From: Chloroflexota bacterium
GTDB lineage: Bacteria; Chloroflexota; Dehalococcoidia; SZUA-161
Assembly: GCA_016865955.1 (NCBI GenBank)
Contig: VGNW01000038.1
Span: 1 to 13,897, forward strand
DNA: 13,897 nucleotides
Direction: 5' to 3'
Notes under the pieces: model-generated
What the model saw: the letters and a program-made list of their open reading frames with translations, nothing else
The model's database searches: none
Told to the model about the DNA's origin: nothing
Made by a program: the position numbers and the translations under genes
Shown: positions 13,340-13,897 of the stretch, piece by piece
How positions within the stretch are numbered: position 1 is the first letter of the stretch
How the letters are laid out: every line of letters begins with the position of its first letter

Positions 13340-13897
13340 ATGTATGACCAGTATCTTGCCCGAAGGTATCGGACAAGTGTGAGGCCGAGACCCGAGGATT
13401 ACAAAATCAGGGACAATGTAGCCATAGTAGGTATAGGAGAAACGGAGTTCTCCAGGGATTCCGGCAGAAGCGAATGTCAGATGGCATGTGAAGCAATAAA
13501 GAAGGCTGCCGATGACGCCGGATTGAAACTGGAAGACATTGACGGCCTGGTTAAATTCGCTATGGACTACACGGACGAGATGCACATAGCTAGCACTCTT
13601 GGGATACCGAGATTGAACTACTTCGCTGAGTGCGGCTGGGGGGGTGGCGCCTGCTGCGCTACCATCGTGCATGCAGCGACTGCCATAGCGACAGGAGCCG
13701 CCAAGTACGTTGTTTGCTACAGGGGTATGAACGAACGCTCGGGACGTCGCTACGGTCGTGTGCCGGGTGTCGAGCAGGTGATGATTGCGCCCAACGACCA
13801 TTACGGCTATATCATGCCCTTCGGCTTCGCAACACCGCCTTCATGGGTGGCTATGTTCGCCACAAGATATATACATGAGTTCGGAGCCACGCCAGAC
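13340..13897 (+). CDS. Thiolase-superfamily protein 3, Ltp-like, 3' end missing
   Basis: The first 186 residues of a thiolase-fold protein that runs off the window. The start is ATG 13340, 9 bases after AAGGAGG. A 25-residue basic, Tyr-rich lead precedes the normal thiolase N-terminus NVAIVGIGETEFS. By the spacing to the conserved TG (118-119), the nucleophile position is Gly102 in GWGGGACC; the Cys pair at 105-106 is displaced from it. Loss of the nucleophile and the WGGG...CC wording recall non-thiolytic lipid-transfer-protein thiolases such as Ltp2, the steroid side-chain aldolase that works with a DUF35 domain. Its place right after the MaoC pair parallels the chsH1-chsH2-ltp2 order. The C-terminal half, which holds the remaining active-site residues, is not visible, so aldolase function is an inference. 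Confidence 0.85.
   Translation, partial: MYDQYLARRYRTSVRPRPEDYKIRDNVAIVGIGETEFSRDSGRSECQMACEAIKKAADDAGLKLEDIDGLVKFAMDYTDEMHIASTLGIPRLNYFAECGWGGGACCATIVHAATAIATGAAKYVVCYRGMNERSGRRYGRVPGVEQVMIAPNDHYGYIMPFGFATPPSWVAMFATRYIHEFGATPD

Overview
This window holds 15 protein genes, all on the + strand and closely packed. The first and last are cut by the window edges. I see no tRNA, rRNA, CRISPR array, transposase, regulator or transporter. Every gene but one (an 83-residue protein I do not recognise) belongs to a CoA-linked or redox catabolic enzyme family, so the window reads as the interior of one long degradation operon. Shine-Dalgarno sites are strong and base composition looks balanced by eye. 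The gene set (tandem SCP-x/Ltp-type thiolases, DUF35 proteins, split MaoC proteins, several phytoene-desaturase-like flavoproteins, a two-subunit CoA-transferase) and the repeat-littered gaps suggest an uncultured, probably anaerobic bacterium. Chloroflexota (Dehalococcoidia) is my first guess and Desulfobacterota my second. This is a family-level impression and not a proven placement.

Layout. 1-723: C-terminal two thirds of a zinc-type alcohol dehydrogenase. 767-5694: a CrtI-like FAD oxidoreductase (A), the two subunits of a family I CoA-transferase, and a second, related FAD oxidoreductase (B). 5739-5990: the small unknown protein. 6056-7534: a third, more divergent FAD oxidoreductase (C). 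7621-10966: two thiolase-superfamily genes followed by two DUF35 (zinc ribbon plus OB-fold) genes. 11071-13325: an acyl-CoA dehydrogenase, a MaoC N-type hydratase half and a catalytic-type MaoC hydratase half. 13340-end: the start of a third thiolase-superfamily gene, Ltp-like.

How the genes may work together (inference). An alcohol or aldehyde is oxidised by the dehydrogenase; the acid is loaded onto CoA by the transferase; the three FAD enzymes add or remove C=C bonds in a hydrophobic, perhaps isoprenoid or polycyclic, substrate; and the acyl chain is shortened by acyl-CoA dehydrogenase, MaoC hydratase and a thiolase-fold/DUF35 lyase. The window shows no 3-hydroxyacyl-CoA dehydrogenase. The last block resembles the actinobacterial steroid side-chain module (FadE, ChsH1/ChsH2, Ltp2), in which Ltp2-DUF35 cleaves the hydroxyacyl-CoA by retro-aldol reaction. 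By my reading, two of the three thiolase-fold proteins lack the nucleophilic cysteine, and the two complete ones lack the usual GHP histidine.

Non-coding features: a 7-bp hairpin before oxidoreductase A; an octamer tandem repeat before oxidoreductase C; a hairpin that competes with the ribosome binding site before the first thiolase; a perfect 13-bp palindrome after the second DUF35 gene; and a composite of REP-like hairpin, G-rich tract and heptamer repeat before the MaoC pair. No gap exceeds 300 bases.
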